Below are positions 34,064 to 43,923 of a stretch of 64,000 nt of DNA, in pieces. The translations under genes and the position numbers were made by a program. Below the pieces are notes generated by a model. It worked only from the letters and a program-made list of their open reading frames with translations, searched no databases and was not told the origin of the DNA. Within the stretch, counting starts at the first letter, position 1; the number at the start of each line of letters is the position of its first letter. The stretch comes from Paenibacillus foliorum. Its GTDB lineage: Bacteria > Bacillota > Bacilli > Paenibacillales > NBRC-103111. Where the stretch lies: the NCBI RefSeq assembly GCF_013141765.1, contig NZ_WHOD01000055.1:62001-126000 (forward strand). The letters run 5' to 3'.

Positions 34064-34924
34064 ATGGAAAAACGTCAATTTGGTAAAACCGGTTATGAAT
34101 TCCCGATCCTCAGCTTCGGCGCTCAACGGATTGTCGATGAGCATAACTGTACAGAAGACGAGGCCATACAGATTGTGAACCGAGCGATTGATGAAGGTAT
34201 CACCTATTTTGACACCGCACCGACCTATTCCAAAGGTCAATCGGAGGAACGTCTTGGCAAGTCATTCGGTGATCGGCGTGATCAGGTGTGGATTGCTACA
34301 AAAACCGGTGAACGCACTAGGGACGGATCTTGGAGAAAGCTCGAAGAGAGTCTTAAACGGCTTCAAACAGATCATGTAGAAGAATGGAGACTTCACGCAG
34401 TAGGTACGATGGACGAATTGGATCAAATATTTGCTGAAGATGGGGCGCTTAAAGCGCTGATTGAAGCTAAAGAGCAGGGTGTTATTAAGTACTTAAGTAT
34501 TAGCGGGCATCTTAATCCTCAAGTTCAATTGGAAGCGATTAACCGATTTCCGTTCGATAGTGCACTTGTAGCCTTATCGGCAGCGGATCATTTCATATAC
34601 AGCTTTGCGCATGAATTTCTACCCAAGGCCAATGAGAAAGGCGTAGCTGTAATCGGTATGAAGCTGCTTGGGCTAGGGCGGTTATCTGATTGGTACGAGC
34701 AAGCACTAAGATATACATTCAGCTTACCCGTTTCCACCTCCATTGTTGGGATTTCGTCAATGGAAGAATTGGAAAAGAATCTGGCCGTAGCTCGAAATTT
34801 CAAGCCGATGTCAGATGTGGAATTGCTGTCCTTTCTGAAGGAAATGATGCCTATGTGTACTCCAGAAATATTGCGTTGGAAAGCGAAGGACTGGAATAAC
34901 AAAGAGGAATGGTCAGTTCGATAG
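34064..34924 (+). CDS. Aldo/keto reductase
   Basis: A 286-residue reductase: KRQFGKTGYEFPILSFGAQRI, the catalytic YFDTAPTYSKGQSEERLG, the strand WIATKTGERT with the catalytic Lys and EEWRLHAVGT. The second half has a shorter cofactor loop (VSTSIVGISSMEELEKNLAVA). No C-terminal iron-sulfur domain is present, unlike some relatives with similar N-termini. The substrate is unknown. It has its own GGGAGGG site and ends at a terminator. Confidence 0.88.
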   Translation: MEKRQFGKTGYEFPILSFGAQRIVDEHNCTEDEAIQIVNRAIDEGITYFDTAPTYSKGQSEERLGKSFGDRRDQVWIATKTGERTRDGSWRKLEESLKRLQTDHVEEWRLHAVGTMDELDQIFAEDGALKALIEAKEQGVIKYLSISGHLNPQVQLEAINRFPFDSALVALSAADHFIYSFAHEFLPKANEKGVAVIGMKLLGLGRLSDWYEQALRYTFSLPVSTSIVGISSMEELEKNLAVARNFKPMSDVELLSFLKEMMPMCTPEILRWKAKDWNNKEEWSVR

Positions 34925-34961
34925 TTAGTAGTTAGTTGGTTAGTATTGAATTATTACCTTG

Positions 34962-34999
34962 AGGAGCAGCGGCATTATAAAGCCGGATGCTCCTTATTT
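34962..34999 (+). terminator. Intrinsic terminator
   Basis: Arms AGGAGCAGCGGC and GCCGGATGCTCCT form a long imperfect stem, followed by a T-rich run. Confidence 0.75.
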
Positions 35000-35129
35000 T
35001 CTGTGCCTCCGGGCAGAATTAATCCTTTTTTTTTTGATATACAATAGGATAATAGAGAGTAAGCTCATCCATACTATTCTAAAGCCGAAGTGTTGAATAA
35101 AACGGAATTTTCGGGGAGTGAGACTTATT

Positions 35130-36341
35130 ATGAATAAGGCAGCTTTATTACATAGACCGAAGCAACGTAAATTACTAGTCAGTGTTGGCCTTAGTTGGCT
35201 TTTCGATGCAATGGATGTGGGAATTATCTCATTCATTGTTGCGGCTCTAGCTGTAGAATGGAAATTGGGGGCGCAGCAGATAGGTCTGTTGACTGCGATT
35301 AACTCGGTTGGAATGGCTGTTGGGGCGGTAGTGGCGGGTTCGTTAGCGGATCGCTATGGTCGCCGGTCCGTATTGCTCTGGACGCTTCTTATTTTTTCGG
35401 CTTCAAGTGGACTATCTGCACTGGCTGCAAGCTTCGGTGTATTATGTGTGCTGCGTTTCTTCACCGGATTCGGTCTTGGAGGTGAGCTGCCTGTCGCCTC
35501 TACACTTGTTTCGGAGTCGGTACCTATTGAGGAGCGAGGGCGCGCTGTTGTGCTGCTTGAAAGCTTCTGGGCAGCAGGATGGATCTTGGCGGCATTGATA
35601 GCTTATTTCATCATTCCAGCATATGGCTGGAGAACTGCCTTTGTTATTGGCGCGTTACCAGCCCTGTACGCTTTATACCTTAGAAAAACTATTCAGGATT
35701 CGCCCCGCTTTATAGAGCAGTCACGCATAAAGCTGACATTCAGAGAACGCGCAGCCTCCGTGTGGTCTGTCAAATACCGCAAGTCCACGATTACACTATG
35801 GATTTTATGGTTCACCGTTGTGTTTTCCTATTACGGTATGTTCTTATGGCTGCCGACAGTTATGGTGCTGAAGGGCTTCACCCTTGTAAAAAGCTTTCAA
35901 TACGTACTGATTATGACGCTGGCACAGCTCCCTGGATATTTCACAGCTGCTTACTTTATTGAGAAATTCGGACGAAAATTTGTGCTCGTTACGTATTTAC
36001 TGCTGACAGCATTAAGTGCGATCTGGTTCGGCAATGCGGAAACGGTAGGGATGCTGATTGCTTCCGGAATTAGCCTCTCTTTCTTTAACCTCGGTGCATG
36101 GGGAGCTATGTATGCCTATACACCGGAGTTATACCCAACCGCGGTACGTTCTACCGGTGTAGGGCTTTCGGCTTCCTTCGGGCGCCTTGGCGGAGTAATC
36201 GGTCCTTACCTTGTAGGTATGCTGGTAGCCCGGGAAACCGGAATCAATTCTATATTTATCATATTTTTCGTGGCGATCGTTATTGGGGCACTTGCAGTGC
36301 TATTTCTAGGCAAAGAGACCAAAGGGATAGACATAGTTTAA
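35130..36341 (+). CDS. MFS transporter, NiaP/YceI-like
   Basis: A 403-residue major facilitator with twelve helices. Loop 2-3 carries the MFS signature GSLADRYGRRSVLLWTLL, and the start (LVSVGLSWLFDAMDVGIISF) closely resembles the sugar/aromatic-acid porter branch that includes the niacin transporter NiaP (YceI) of B. subtilis. Substrate prediction is tentative. The ATG at 35130 follows GGGGAG at an 11-base distance; a GTG at 35118 is also possible. It appears monocistronic. Confidence 0.87.
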   Translation: MNKAALLHRPKQRKLLVSVGLSWLFDAMDVGIISFIVAALAVEWKLGAQQIGLLTAINSVGMAVGAVVAGSLADRYGRRSVLLWTLLIFSASSGLSALAASFGVLCVLRFFTGFGLGGELPVASTLVSESVPIEERGRAVVLLESFWAAGWILAALIAYFIIPAYGWRTAFVIGALPALYALYLRKTIQDSPRFIEQSRIKLTFRERAASVWSVKYRKSTITLWILWFTVVFSYYGMFLWLPTVMVLKGFTLVKSFQYVLIMTLAQLPGYFTAAYFIEKFGRKFVLVTYLLLTALSAIWFGNAETVGMLIASGISLSFFNLGAWGAMYAYTPELYPTAVRSTGVGLSASFGRLGGVIGPYLVGMLVARETGINSIFIIFFVAIVIGALAVLFLGKETKGIDIV

Positions 36342-36438
36342 AATAGCAAATCGACAGTATACATAGTTAAATTTAATCAAATAATAATTCGGATGCTCTG
36401 ACAAACATCTTAAGATTATTAAATAGAGGAGATTAACT

Positions 36439-37053
36439 ATGTCTAATGTAAAACTAGCCATTGTTTATTACAGTTCAACAGGAACCAACTATCAATTGGC
36501 ACAGTGGGCAGCAGAAGGTGCCAAAGCAGCAGGAGCAGAGGTAAAAGTGGTGAAAGCTCAAGAGCTTGCGCCTCAAGCTGCGATTGACAGTAACCTAGCT
36601 TGGAAGGCACATGTGGAAGCAGCCAAGGATGTGCCGGTAGCATCACCAGCCGACCTGGAATGGGCAGATGCCATTATTTTCAGCGTTCCGACTCGATTTG
36701 GCAATATGCCTTCTCAGATGAAGCAATTTATAGACATTACGGGCGGCCTCTGGGCTCAAGGCAAATTAGTAAACAAAGTAGTAAGCTCAATGGCCAGTGC
36801 AGGCAACCCACACGGTGGACAAGAGGCAACGATACTTGCACTTAATACGACTTTTTATCATTGGGGAGCAATAATCGCGGCGCCTGGGTACACCGATCCC
36901 GTTATCTATGCGGCCGGAGGGAATCCATACGGAACAAGCGTAACCGTTGAACAAAACGGGACTATGCGTGAGCAGGTAAAGGATGCAGTAGTCCATCAGG
37001 CCAAGAGGACGGTAACCGTAGCTGGATGGGTGAAAAAAGGGCTTGAAGGATAA
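36439..37053 (+). CDS. wrbA: NAD(P)H:quinone oxidoreductase, WrbA type
   Basis: A 204-residue flavodoxin-like protein with the FMN phosphate loop YYSSTGTNYQLA near the N-terminus and the WrbA signature motifs PTRFGNMPSQMKQFIDITGGLW and MASAGNPHGGQEATIL. WrbA enzymes reduce quinones by two electrons and protect against oxidative stress. AGAGGAG precedes the ATG. A terminator follows. Confidence 0.92.
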   Translation: MSNVKLAIVYYSSTGTNYQLAQWAAEGAKAAGAEVKVVKAQELAPQAAIDSNLAWKAHVEAAKDVPVASPADLEWADAIIFSVPTRFGNMPSQMKQFIDITGGLWAQGKLVNKVVSSMASAGNPHGGQEATILALNTTFYHWGAIIAAPGYTDPVIYAAGGNPYGTSVTVEQNGTMREQVKDAVVHQAKRTVTVAGWVKKGLEG

Positions 37054-37070
37054 CCACTTATAAAGAAATG

Positions 37071-37102
37071 AGAGAAGACCTTTCAGGTATCTTCTCTTTT
37101 TT
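37071..37102 (+). terminator. Intrinsic terminator
   Basis: A perfect 8-base stem AGAGAAGA / TCTTCTCT is followed by a run of T, after wrbA. Confidence 0.85.
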
Positions 37103-37113
37103 TGTTGTAGGTG

Positions 37114-37127
37114 TGAAAACGGTTCAT
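37114..37127. promoter_or_regulatory. Possible cre-like site before the AraC regulator
   Basis: TGAAAACGGTTCAT is close to the CcpA consensus, with the last cytosine missing. It lies 115 bases before the AraC-type regulator of the second sugar locus. Confidence 0.35.
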
Positions 37128-37241
37128 AATACGACGATTTGGTGATATCCAAATAAAGATCAATGCATTATACTAAGGCTGCAAAATTGTAAATATCGGG
37201 ATCTGACACAGCTCTAGCCAGATGAAAGGACTGTATGCCTT

Positions 37242-39275
37242 ATGAGATCATTTCAACTAAGCTCTTATATCCCTCTAAAAAATAGATTGTTCCTCCGTAT
37301 ATTACTGTATTTCTTATCCTTTCTTTTACCGATTCTTATTATCGGCGCGTTTTTGTATATTCATTTTCATGACACGGCCAAAAAAGATTTTAAGCAAAAA
37401 ATTCAACTCAATTTAGAAGCCTCTGCGGAATTTATTGACGTATATCTACAAACGGCTCAAAGGAGCAGCCTCAGCTTTTATTCGGATAAAAACGTCATGT
37501 CTTATTTACTCCCCTATAGACTCTACGACCCCGCAGATAGAGTGAATTTGCCGAATATTCCTTATACACTAGCCCGTATTTCCAATAACATCGGTGAGTT
37601 GATTGATAACATTTTTGTTTTTGTTGACGATGAGAAGGTATACACGAAGGATGGTTTGGAAAATTTTAATTATTTTTTTAACAATATTTATCAGTTTACC
37701 GCTTATGATCAAAGCTTCTGGAGAAGTAAAATCAATACAGATAAATATTTGGAGCAATTGAAACCTTCTAAAGTTACGGTTACTAATTCAGTGGAAAAAA
37801 CCGCCATACCCTTTGTGTTTGCAAAAACCGTAAACGGCCATCAAGCGGCCATGGTTATGACCGTATCGGTTGAAAGAATAGCCAATACGATCCAAAAAAA
37901 CGGCGGTTATTCGTCGACTAATTACCTTATTTTCGATAGCAGCAAGGAAATCATTTGGTCCAGCTCTAAAGATCTTATCCCTCCAAACAGCTGGTTAGGC
38001 GAGGATGGCTTTACAAGGGAGCAGATCAGCAGCGGGGAGCTACTTATCGATGGCCACAAATTTGTTTTAACAAGCGTTAAGTCCGGTACCTATGGCTGGA
38101 CCTATTATGCGGTTACCCCTTACACGGAATTTACGAAACAATCGACTCAAATTTTTGCGACAGTCGCTTCTATTTGTATCATTTTACTGATGGTGGGTTG
38201 TGTTTTGTCGTTTGTTTTTGCCTATAATCTGTACAGTCCTATTCAAAAAATACGAGATATTTTAATGCAAGATGGAGATGAAAGCGATTACACATCCAGG
38301 CCGTTAAAGAAAGGGAATGAGCTCGAGTGGATCGGGATGGGGATTCATCAAATCATCGAAAAAAACAACATATTTAAACAGAAGCTGGATAGCTTTTCGA
38401 CGGACTATATCGACTATGTGTTGCTCAATGCTGTCTCAGGGACTAAGCCGGTGAATGAGCAAGAGCTGGAGAAGCTGTTAAAGGAGGAGCTACAGTTTAA
38501 TGAGGAGTCGTTCGTATGCTGTAAAGTTGTTTTCTCTTATAAGCCCGCATTTTATGAAGAGATTCAGGATGTGGAAAGGCTGCTCATTATTAATAAAATC
38601 AAAAAAATCATCGACGGCTTTGTCGCCCAATATGTGCCGGCCTATATTCTTGAATCGAAACAAAATGTATTCGTCTGTCTAGTCAATATCAATGAGAACG
38701 AAGGGTTGAATGAGTTGAGAGGAGCCATGCTGGGCATTGTGCAAACCTTTCGGCAAGATTCCAGATACTGCAGCATTCATATAGGTATCGGTAAAATCTA
38801 CGCGGGTATAAGTGGAATTTCGAAGTCCTATAAGGATGCGGTAACCTCCTTGGAGCATGCGGACACCCGGCAGGATTTTCTTATTACAGAGCTGACGGAT
38901 ATGTCCAAAGAAAGAAATATCTATTCCTATAAAACGGATCAGCTGGTCTCGACCATAGTAACTTATATTGAAGAGCATTATGGTCAAGATCTTTATTTGG
39001 AAAAAATAGCGGAGCAAATGGGGGTCTCCTCCAAGTATATATCGAAGGTTTTCAAAGAAAAGAAAGGCATAAATTTGACCGACTACATAAGCATGATCAG
39101 AATTATGAAAGCGAAGGAAATATTGATGAACACAGACCGGAACATTAGTGACATTTCGGAACAAGTGGGAATTTACAGTAGGACGACGTTTATTCGATTG
39201 TTCAAGAAATTTGAAGGCCTACCTCCCAATGAATTCAGGAAAAATAAGGGCTACAAGCCGGAAGCGGAAGAATGA
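37242..39275 (+). CDS. Membrane-bound AraC-family sensor-regulator (YesN/Cache type)
   Basis: A 677-residue protein with two membrane helices (near 20-42 and 303-328) bracketing a roughly 260-residue extracytoplasmic sensor region. It continues with a GGDEF-like/regulator middle region and ends in an AraC DNA-binding domain: LVSTIVTYIEEHYGQDLYLEKIAEQMGVSSKYISKVFKEKKGINLTDYI and a second helix-turn-helix (NISDISEQVGIYSRTTFIRLFKKFEGLPPNEF). Such one-component sensors in Paenibacillus control the sugar ABC genes next to them, so it probably activates the operon starting at 39425. Confidence 0.87.
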   Translation: MRSFQLSSYIPLKNRLFLRILLYFLSFLLPILIIGAFLYIHFHDTAKKDFKQKIQLNLEASAEFIDVYLQTAQRSSLSFYSDKNVMSYLLPYRLYDPADRVNLPNIPYTLARISNNIGELIDNIFVFVDDEKVYTKDGLENFNYFFNNIYQFTAYDQSFWRSKINTDKYLEQLKPSKVTVTNSVEKTAIPFVFAKTVNGHQAAMVMTVSVERIANTIQKNGGYSSTNYLIFDSSKEIIWSSSKDLIPPNSWLGEDGFTREQISSGELLIDGHKFVLTSVKSGTYGWTYYAVTPYTEFTKQSTQIFATVASICIILLMVGCVLSFVFAYNLYSPIQKIRDILMQDGDESDYTSRPLKKGNELEWIGMGIHQIIEKNNIFKQKLDSFSTDYIDYVLLNAVSGTKPVNEQELEKLLKEELQFNEESFVCCKVVFSYKPAFYEEIQDVERLLIINKIKKIIDGFVAQYVPAYILESKQNVFVCLVNINENEGLNELRGAMLGIVQTFRQDSRYCSIHIGIGKIYAGISGISKSYKDAVTSLEHADTRQDFLITELTDMSKERNIYSYKTDQLVSTIVTYIEEHYGQDLYLEKIAEQMGVSSKYISKVFKEKKGINLTDYISMIRIMKAKEILMNTDRNISDISEQVGIYSRTTFIRLFKKFEGLPPNEFRKNKGYKPEAEE

Positions 39276-39424
39276 AACAAGGGAGGAAAGCTGAAACAAT
39301 TGCCGAACGTTCCCAAAATGGAACAAACGAAGCGAGGAATGGACGTTTAAACTGAAGTATCTGCCGTGGTACAAATAAGGCAGCTTAAGAGAAAGGAGGT
39401 CCTAGTATTAAACAGACCGGATTT

Positions 39425-40327
39425 ATGGGCGAAAGAAAAAAACTAATTCAGCAGAGCAAGTACCTTTATCTGATGTTGATTCTTCCCATGTTGTACTTTG
39501 TAATCTTTAAATACGGTCCATTGTTCGGGCTGTTAATAGCATTTAAAGAGTACAATGTATTTCAAGGAATATGGAGAAGCGAATGGGCGGGCATCAAATA
39601 TTTTCAGCAATTTTTATCGGATCCTTATTTCTGGACTCTGGTGCGTAATACTGTGCTAATGAACATTTACTTAATCGTTTTCTTTTTTCCGGCTCCTGTT
39701 CTTTTAGCACTTTTATTGAATGAAATGAAAAGCAAGCTGTTTAAGAAATTTGTGCAGACGGTCAGCTATTTGCCGCATTTTCTATCGACAGTCGTCATCT
39801 GTGGGATGATTATTAATTTCTTAACCAATGAAGGCTTGATTAACCGCATCATTGCCGGTCTTGGTTATGAGCCTATCCAGTTTTTGATGCAGCCGGGTTG
39901 GTTTAGGACGATCTATGTAAGCTCTGAGATATGGCAAGGGGTGGGGTGGGGCGCTATTATTTATTTGGCCGCGCTTACCTCCATTGATCCGCAGCTATAT
40001 GAGGCGGCGACCATGGACGGTGCTAACCGTTGGAAGCAGATGCTGCATGTAACTCTGCCCGGTATAGCACCCGTGATTACTATCATGTTCTTATTGAATT
40101 TAGGGAACATCATGTCAATCGGTTATGAAAAAATTCTGTTGTTGTACACAGGGCCTACTTATGAGACCGCAGATGTTATTTCCACCTTTGTTTACCGTAG
40201 AGGTCTTGTTGGCAGTGATTTCAGCTTCGCTACAGCCGTTGAATTTTTCCAATCGATCCTTGTTTTATGCTTTGTTGTTACGGCGAACTACATTGCGAGA
40301 AAAGTTAGCCAAACCAGCTTATGGTAG
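39425..40327 (+). CDS. Sugar ABC transporter permease (LplB type)
   Basis: A 300-residue permease with six helices, N-terminal MLILPMLYFVIFKYGPLFGLLIAFKEYN and the EAA loop EAATMDGANRWKQMLHVTLPGI. Very close in layout to LplB. It is the first gene of the second sugar operon. The ribosome binding site is weak: AAGGAGGTCC at about 39397 is far upstream, so an upstream TTG or a start inside TTAAACAGACC... cannot be excluded. Confidence 0.9.
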   Translation: MGERKKLIQQSKYLYLMLILPMLYFVIFKYGPLFGLLIAFKEYNVFQGIWRSEWAGIKYFQQFLSDPYFWTLVRNTVLMNIYLIVFFFPAPVLLALLLNEMKSKLFKKFVQTVSYLPHFLSTVVICGMIINFLTNEGLINRIIAGLGYEPIQFLMQPGWFRTIYVSSEIWQGVGWGAIIYLAALTSIDPQLYEAATMDGANRWKQMLHVTLPGIAPVITIMFLLNLGNIMSIGYEKILLLYTGPTYETADVISTFVYRRGLVGSDFSFATAVEFFQSILVLCFVVTANYIARKVSQTSLW

Positions 40328-40342
40328 AAATGAGTGTGAGTT

Positions 40343-41227
40343 GTGAGAACTAACAAAGGCATCGGCCCCTGGCTTTTTGACGGGTACAATTATTTGCTCT
40401 TATCGGTGCTTGTAATTGTGACCTTATACCCAATTTATTATATGGCTATTATATCTGTGAGCGATGGACTGTTGGTGTCTCGGGGGGATGTGAAGTTTTT
40501 TCCTGCCGGATTCAATTGGGAAGCTTATAAAACAGTCCTAGAGGATCCTGCGATCATTCGCTCCTATGGGAACACATTTGTGTATACGCTGCTAGGTACT
40601 TGTATTAATGTCGGTTTAACAGCCCTGTGCGCGTATCCGTTATCCAGAAATAAGCTGTATGGCAAATCGGTGTTTACCTTTCTGATCATCTTAACGATGT
40701 TCTTTCACGGTGGCATCATTCCGAATTATTTGGTTGTTAACAATCTAGGTTTGCTAGATTCGATGTGGGCAATCCTGCTGCCTCCGGCGATTAATGTATG
40801 GTATATGATTATGATGCGAACCTTTTTCTCAGGGATTCCCAATGAACTTCATGAATCCGCTTTCATCGATGGAGCTAATGACGTGCACATTTTCTTGCGT
40901 ATTGTTCTGCCGCTTTCCATGCCTGTATTGGCTACTATGACAATGTTTTATGCCGTGTGGCATTGGAACAGCTTTTTCCCGGCGATGATCTATTTAAACG
41001 ACCCAAAGCTGTTTCCCGTACAGATTATTATGCGCAAAATTGTCGTAGCCGGACAGATGGGCAATCAGAGCATGGCTGCAAGCGGATCCGATATGACCGT
41101 GCTGGTCTCTGCTGAGAATATCAAATATGCGGTCATCATTATTACGATCTTTCCGATATTGGCCATCTATCCGTTCATCCAGAAATATTTTGTAAAAGGG
41201 GTTATGGTGGGTTCTTTAAAAGGATAG
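40343..41227 (+). CDS. Sugar ABC transporter permease (YtcP/CarB type)
   Basis: A 294-residue permease starting with GTG, 16 bases after the previous stop. Six helices, the EAA loop ESAFIDGANDVHIFLRIVLPLS and the typical end IQKYFVKGVMVGSLKG. It pairs with the upstream LplB-type permease. No ATPase gene is present in the operon. Confidence 0.9.
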   Translation: MRTNKGIGPWLFDGYNYLLLSVLVIVTLYPIYYMAIISVSDGLLVSRGDVKFFPAGFNWEAYKTVLEDPAIIRSYGNTFVYTLLGTCINVGLTALCAYPLSRNKLYGKSVFTFLIILTMFFHGGIIPNYLVVNNLGLLDSMWAILLPPAINVWYMIMMRTFFSGIPNELHESAFIDGANDVHIFLRIVLPLSMPVLATMTMFYAVWHWNSFFPAMIYLNDPKLFPVQIIMRKIVVAGQMGNQSMAASGSDMTVLVSAENIKYAVIIITIFPILAIYPFIQKYFVKGVMVGSLKG

Positions 41228-41280
41228 CTGTGTTTGGTGTTTCAATTGCGAATGGAAAATAGGAAACGGAGTGAATAGCT

Positions 41281-42900
41281 ATGGCTAGTAAACAGAAAAA
41301 AGTCATTTCCTTGATTTCAAGTATGGTGTTAACAGGTACAGCGTTGATTGGCTGCAGCACACAAGGCACTATCACGGCTCCAGCTTCGGGGGGAACACCA
41401 AAAGTGGAAGGGCAAGGTCAAAAAAGCGCTGATGCCAAAAGTCCGGGCGGCAAGCTGTTTGATCAGCCGATGACATTAAAGGAAATGCTGCCAGATGGTG
41501 CGTCCCAGCCTATCGTAACGGATTCTCCATCCATACAAGAAATATTTAAGAAGACGAATGTCAAAATCGAGCTTCAGCCTTCTCCTGATACGAATTACGG
41601 GGAAAAGGTACAAACCTTGCTCGCAACTAACAATATTCCGGAAATTATCCGTATCCCCAAAACAAATTTCTTAGACGCGGCACCTTTAGCCAAAGCGGGC
41701 ATGTTTGTTGCTGTAACGGATCATCTGGACGTTGCTCCGAACTTTAAGAAGGTGATGGAAGAAAATCCTGAAATCAAGAAATTGATGGTGGACGGAAAAC
41801 TTTACGGCTTCCCAGTTATGGGGAAATGGAAGGTTCGTTACGGGCAGCTGCCGCTCATTCGTGACGATCTGCTTAAAAAGCTCAATTTGCAGGCTCCGAC
41901 TACATTCGAAGAGCTGTACCAGGTGCTGAAAAAATTCAAGGAAGCTTATCCCGAAACATATCCGATTACATTCCGCAACGGAATTGCGAACTTTTTACCT
42001 TACATGGCTTATACGCTTGGCTCGGGGTATCCGACTTACTATGATCCTGACGTAAATGGAGGCAAGTACGTATACGGGCCGGCTCATTCCGCCGATTTCA
42101 AACCGGTCTTGACCTATCTGAACAAGCTGTACAGCGAGAAGCTGCTGGATCCGGATTATGCCGTCAATACAGGCCAAACGTGGCAGGAGAAATTAAGCTC
42201 TGGAAAGTCACTTTTCTATTATGATAACAACACATTCGGGCTCACTTTTACTAAGGCGCTGCAGGCTAAGGATCCTCAGGCCAAATTCGAACAAATCCGG
42301 ATTCTCAAGAACGGTAAAGGACAGACTCGTAACTACGAATATCCGAAGGACTGGTGGCATATGTTTGCTATCAGCTCCAAAGTGAAGGATCCAAAGGCTG
42401 TTGTCAAATTCATGGATTGGATGTACAGCGACGAGGGGGTTATGGCAACTAATTTCGGTATTGAAGGCGAGCATTACAAGATGGACAATGGCAAACCTGT
42501 CGTTCTGGATAGTGTCCTGCAAAAATTTAACGATAAAAAAGATCCGTTCCATGCCATGCAATCGGCTCTGGGTACCGGACTGTTAGCCTTCGCTACCTAT
42601 GTGGATGAAAAACCGCTGATTGCTATTTCGCCTCCGGAATTGGATAAGTGGAGTAAATTGATGGATCAGGATAAAGGCTTTTTTCAAAATATAATGGATC
42701 CACCTTTCAATAAAGAAGAGATGGACAAATTGAAGCAGTTAAAAACCCAGGTGGATACACTGGTACAGCAGGAAATGGATAAGTTCATCATGGGAACAAG
42801 GAAGCTGAGCGAATATGATGATTTTGCCAAACAGCTGGAAAGCAAAGGAGCATTGGAAATCGAGAAAATTTACAATGATGCTAACGCTCGCTTGAAATAA
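41281..42900 (+). CDS. Extracellular solute-binding lipoprotein (LplA type)
   Basis: A 539-residue lipoprotein with a signal peptide and lipobox ending LIGC (Cys near 25), then a polar linker and a family 1 solute-binding domain. The middle (RDDLLKKLNLQAPTTFEELYQVLKKFKEAYPE) and tail (IMGTRKLSEYDDFAKQLESKGALEIEKIYNDANARLK) are typical of the Paenibacillus LplA group. CGGAGTG precedes the ATG. The sugar bound is unknown. Confidence 0.92.
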   Translation: MASKQKKVISLISSMVLTGTALIGCSTQGTITAPASGGTPKVEGQGQKSADAKSPGGKLFDQPMTLKEMLPDGASQPIVTDSPSIQEIFKKTNVKIELQPSPDTNYGEKVQTLLATNNIPEIIRIPKTNFLDAAPLAKAGMFVAVTDHLDVAPNFKKVMEENPEIKKLMVDGKLYGFPVMGKWKVRYGQLPLIRDDLLKKLNLQAPTTFEELYQVLKKFKEAYPETYPITFRNGIANFLPYMAYTLGSGYPTYYDPDVNGGKYVYGPAHSADFKPVLTYLNKLYSEKLLDPDYAVNTGQTWQEKLSSGKSLFYYDNNTFGLTFTKALQAKDPQAKFEQIRILKNGKGQTRNYEYPKDWWHMFAISSKVKDPKAVVKFMDWMYSDEGVMATNFGIEGEHYKMDNGKPVVLDSVLQKFNDKKDPFHAMQSALGTGLLAFATYVDEKPLIAISPPELDKWSKLMDQDKGFFQNIMDPPFNKEEMDKLKQLKTQVDTLVQQEMDKFIMGTRKLSEYDDFAKQLESKGALEIEKIYNDANARLK

Positions 42901-42924
42901 TCAACAGAATTGAGGTGAGACCGG

Positions 42925-43056
42925 ATGATAATCGATCATATTAGCAATGCCCCGCTCTATTACGGCATCAACGGGAAGTTCGCCACAAAAAGCAGTCTTC
43001 AAAGTAAAAATCTAATAAGGAAAGTTCAAAAGCTGCTTTTTTTGAACTGCCTCTAA
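42925..43056 (+). pseudogene. Truncated YhcH/YjgK/YiaL-like gene
   Basis: The 43-codon frame starts MIIDHISNAPLYYGINGKFAT behind GAGGTGAGACC. This is the normal start of the DUF386 (YhcH/YjgK/YiaL) family, whose members are about 150 residues and are linked to sialic or uronic acid catabolism. After about 22 residues the similarity ends (KSSLQSKNLIRKVQKLLFLNCL). A GTTCAAAA / TTTTGAAC hairpin lies in the tail. I read it as an internal deletion leaving the 5' end only. Confidence 0.6.
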
Positions 43057-43069
43057 AGGGGATGGAACG

Positions 43070-43882
43070 ATGAATAGTACGGATTTATTGGCCAGATTGA
43101 AAGATGGGGGCAGGGCTTACGGGACGTTGATCATATCAACGTCTCCCCGTTGGCCGGCAGAGGTGAAAAAGCTGGACTTGGATTTTGTGTTCCTCGATAC
43201 CGAGCATATGTCTATCGACAGGGACCAGCTCTCATGGATGTGCCGGACGTATGAAGCGCTTGGGATGGCTCCGATCGTCCGGATACCGTATCCGGACCCT
43301 CATCAAGCAACCATCGCATTGGATGCAGGTGCCTCAGGTATTGTAGCTCCATATGTGGAAACCGTGGAACAGGTGCAGGCTCTGCGGGGGGCTGTTAAAA
43401 TGCGGCCGCTTAAAGGACAGAAATTGCAGAAGCTGCTGGAAGGCACAGAAACAGCTGAACCACAGCTCGCTGAATATTTAAAGGAGTATAACCGGGAGCA
43501 TATACTGATTGTGAACATTGAAAGCCAGCCTGCGTTGGATGCGCTTGACGAAATTCTTGCTGTACCCGGCCTGGATGCTGTACTTATCGGTCCGCATGAT
43601 CTTTCCTGCAGCCTTGGCGTTCCCGAGCAATATCGTCATCACTTGTTCATGCAGGCTGTAGAAACGATTATTAAGAAAGCTCGTGCAGCCGGTGTTGCCG
43701 CAGGCATCCATTATTTTTTCGGAGTCGATCAGGAGATCGGATGGGGCAAGGAAGGGATGAACCTGTTCATTCATGCTTCAGATATGACAGCCTTTATGGA
43801 GAGTATGTCTCGCGATCTTCAGATCATCAAAGAAGGACTTGGGGATAAAACGATAGATTCCGCTAACAGGATCCATATCTAA
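43070..43882 (+). CDS. HpcH/HpaI-family aldolase
   Basis: A 270-residue class II pyruvate aldolase-like protein. Visible are the substrate/metal region LDFVFLDTEHMSIDRDQLSW, the repeated DAGASGIVAPYVETVEQ, the metal-binding Glu in IVNIESQPALDAL and LIGPHDLSCSLGVP. Members such as YfaU cleave 2-keto-3-deoxy sugar acids to pyruvate plus an aldehyde. In this operon it would split a keto-deoxy acid made from the imported sugar, most likely a uronate or aldonate. AAAGGGGATGG precedes the ATG. Confidence 0.85.
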   Translation: MNSTDLLARLKDGGRAYGTLIISTSPRWPAEVKKLDLDFVFLDTEHMSIDRDQLSWMCRTYEALGMAPIVRIPYPDPHQATIALDAGASGIVAPYVETVEQVQALRGAVKMRPLKGQKLQKLLEGTETAEPQLAEYLKEYNREHILIVNIESQPALDALDEILAVPGLDAVLIGPHDLSCSLGVPEQYRHHLFMQAVETIIKKARAAGVAAGIHYFFGVDQEIGWGKEGMNLFIHASDMTAFMESMSRDLQIIKEGLGDKTIDSANRIHI

Positions 43883-43923
43883 TATTAACCTTCACTTATA
43901 CAGATATAACAGGAGGATGCGCA

